This document shows, in pieces, positions 38,301 through 38,548 of a stretch of DNA of 38,548 nucleotides (position 1 is the stretch's first letter; the number at the start of each line of letters is the position of its first letter). The position numbers and the translations under genes were made by a program. Location of the stretch: the NCBI RefSeq assembly GCF_000281045.1, contig NW_008246089.1, positions 494,240 to 532,787 of the forward strand. The letters are read 5' to 3'. This DNA is from Saprolegnia diclina VS20 (lineage: Eukaryota > Oomycota > Saprolegniomycetes > Saprolegniales > Saprolegniaceae). A model generated the notes under the pieces. That model saw only the letters and a list, made by a program, of their open reading frames with translations. It was not told where the DNA came from and searched no databases.

Positions 38301-38548
38301 GGACTGGTGGCGCTCCGGCATCGCCACGAGCTCAGCTTTGGCCTCCTCGGGCTTTTGATCACGTATGTTCTCGCCATGCCGGCCAATCTGAGCTACCTCG
38401 CGACGGTGTGGTCGCAGCTCGAAGCTGCGATGCGGTCGCCCGAGCGCCTCCAAGAGTATATGGCGATCGAGTCTGAAGGCGACGCGACAACGACACTTGC
38501 CAACTGGCCCACGAATGGTGCCATCACGTTTGACGATGTGAGTTTTCA
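35304..38548 (+). CDS. ABCC/MRP-type ABC transporter, short form (3' truncated by window)
   Basis: Exporter of the ABCC (multidrug-resistance protein) subfamily, open for 1,081 codons to the window edge. The start at 35304 leads straight into the family's SRLVFGWAKPLLFVGN and LSPDDLYPLP, so it lacks the extra N-terminal TMD0. Order: TMD1, NBD1, a linker, TMD2, and the first residues of NBD2 (ITFDDVSF). NBD1 has Walker A GAIGQGKSS (residues 445-453), the Q-loop AYVAQQAWIQNSTIRENILF, and an H-loop VTHN. Its signature is LTASQ in place of LSGGQ (533-537), and Walker B reads FLLDAPLAALD, with Ala558 where MRPs have Asp or Glu, so this ATP site is probably inactive. The linker (about 623-690) has four basic repeats with RAVS-like sites, then a very acidic run. 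ATP hydrolysis would rely on the unseen NBD2. Substrates are unknown. Confidence 0.92.
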   Translation, partial: MYRTFTAVAAHPTETAGAVSRLVFGWAKPLLFVGNQRKLSPDDLYPLPLASQVGPLTLHFADVYEHKDGGLLATFFSIYWGRFLCIGLFQSLSVLGDLYGPGYVLGALLRAVAAPVIDLQAVLTLIGSLYLVQLVNAFLKAHLAYMNENLGLQFSSSLRAMLFEKVLRLRAVASSTSVAKEKMAADIANLISTDTINVMGFAMSMHAMWIVPLQIAAVLYLLYSNVGWAIFVGLGVVAIILVINAIAAMLMGAEQARCFELKNDRMAVLQQVLAAIQTIKMDALEAEYEAKIKALRGLELASIHTLMRIILVLLSFMNCTLILVTLAVVATFTLWMQQALTVTIIFSTLALFKPLQDALVNLPIALMAMVQSLTSVQRINDILLLDEVSAASVWGPSHPLAAMYANEGVVVAIETGSFAWHATSGPTLRNLHLRLRRGELVVLHGAIGQGKSSLLAALLGEMQKLGGSVFVGGSVAYVAQQAWIQNSTIRENILFGKPYDRATYQKVLDACALTKDVATLGDMNEMGPKGVILTASQKARIALARAVCSDADIFLLDAPLAALDPSLASEVFTKCILGLLAKKTVLLVTHNMEIIQSPSVRRSLLLQGGRLHETSRDPPKMLRRAVSSVVASKPRTLHRATSSAMDAKPESVRPLQRMASSVAETKPARALHRAVSAAVEAKSDMPQRRLHDLLGSPSQQSMRSLQLPEMLEPLAEDAPSVTESSRLLLDDENDDDDGDGHVSTAIVGGYVRAMGGCVAVTTIVLLTMSLQLLKIGGDFWLTHWAMTPDETATFGYAPMTLYAALALGSCVFVILQTYAVIAFGLRASQHMFGAMLSALLAAPMRFFASTSTDAVCSRCSDDVVACDFSIPFTLGPILFEVSSFLATLLTTLFMTRWPALLVLPLLYLDYKLGAFYLEPLHEVHRLENASRAPLLQAIAEAIDGATTLRAFKETARVEASATLKIEAFGQARAVATALNAWFALRMSLVSSTIVAAFLCGLVALRHRHELSFGLLGLLITYVLAMPANLSYLATVWSQLEAAMRSPERLQEYMAIESEGDATTTLANWPTNGAITFDDVSF

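Noticed and set aside
1-38548. CRISPR arrays, rRNA genes, retroviral/LTR or Polinton-type elements
   Set aside because: No regular spaced repeats, rRNA cores, reverse transcriptase, integrase or capsid-like coding signals were seen.

Overview
The window looks like nuclear DNA of an oomycete, most likely a saprolegnian (Saprolegnia/Achlya/Aphanomyces type). Four things point there: elicitin-like proteins, a WRKY19-like C-X4-C-X9-C-X2-H zinc-repeat protein, oomycete-style initiator (Inr/FPR) core promoters close to start codons, and GC-rich genes with very short GT-AG introns. I modelled 26 introns by hand; they are 43-61 nt, most often 46 nt, and about half begin GTAC. The genus is an inference. 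Many genes are visible only after splicing by eye, so exon borders are models that need RNA evidence.

Layout. 0.2-3.8 kb: three tandem elicitin-like membrane proteins. 4.4-5.1 kb: a small five-exon PX-domain protein. 5.3-7.7 kb (minus): a membrane-anchored RanBP2-zinc-finger HECT ubiquitin ligase. 8.7-10.5 kb: SEC63, the ER translocon J-protein. 10.6-12.6 kb (minus): a BED-finger, hAT-transposase-like protein that looks domesticated. 12.9-14.3 kb: an Spt20-like SAGA subunit. 15.0-15.7 kb: a five-unit WRKY19-like zinc protein. 16.3-17.6 kb: a divergent actin-like protein. 17.6-17.8 kb (minus): a tiny spliced candidate gene with a C-terminal membrane segment. 18.4-23.5 kb: one uninterrupted ORF for a 1,700-residue, about 12-TM protein made of two homologous halves. 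24.7-27.0 kb: a second membrane-anchored HECT ligase, paralogous to the first. 28.3-30.4 kb (minus): a secreted protein with PAN/Apple-like modules and a PIG-L/LmbE-type deacetylase domain. 30.9-33.1 kb (minus): a FadE-type acyl-CoA dehydrogenase with a mitochondrial-looking N-terminus. 35.3 kb to the end: a short-type ABCC (MRP) transporter, cut by the window edge in its second nucleotide-binding domain.

The genes do not form one pathway. Recurrent themes are cell-surface and secretory proteins (elicitin-like, PAN/PIG-L, the 12-TM protein, ABCC, SEC63) and membrane-linked ubiquitination. The most novel items are the duplicated 12-TM family, the TM-RanBP2-HECT pair, the PAN/PIG-L secreted enzyme, and the ABCC protein with a degenerate first ATPase site and a repeated phosphosite-like linker. 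I recognised no retroviral, LTR or Polinton element.
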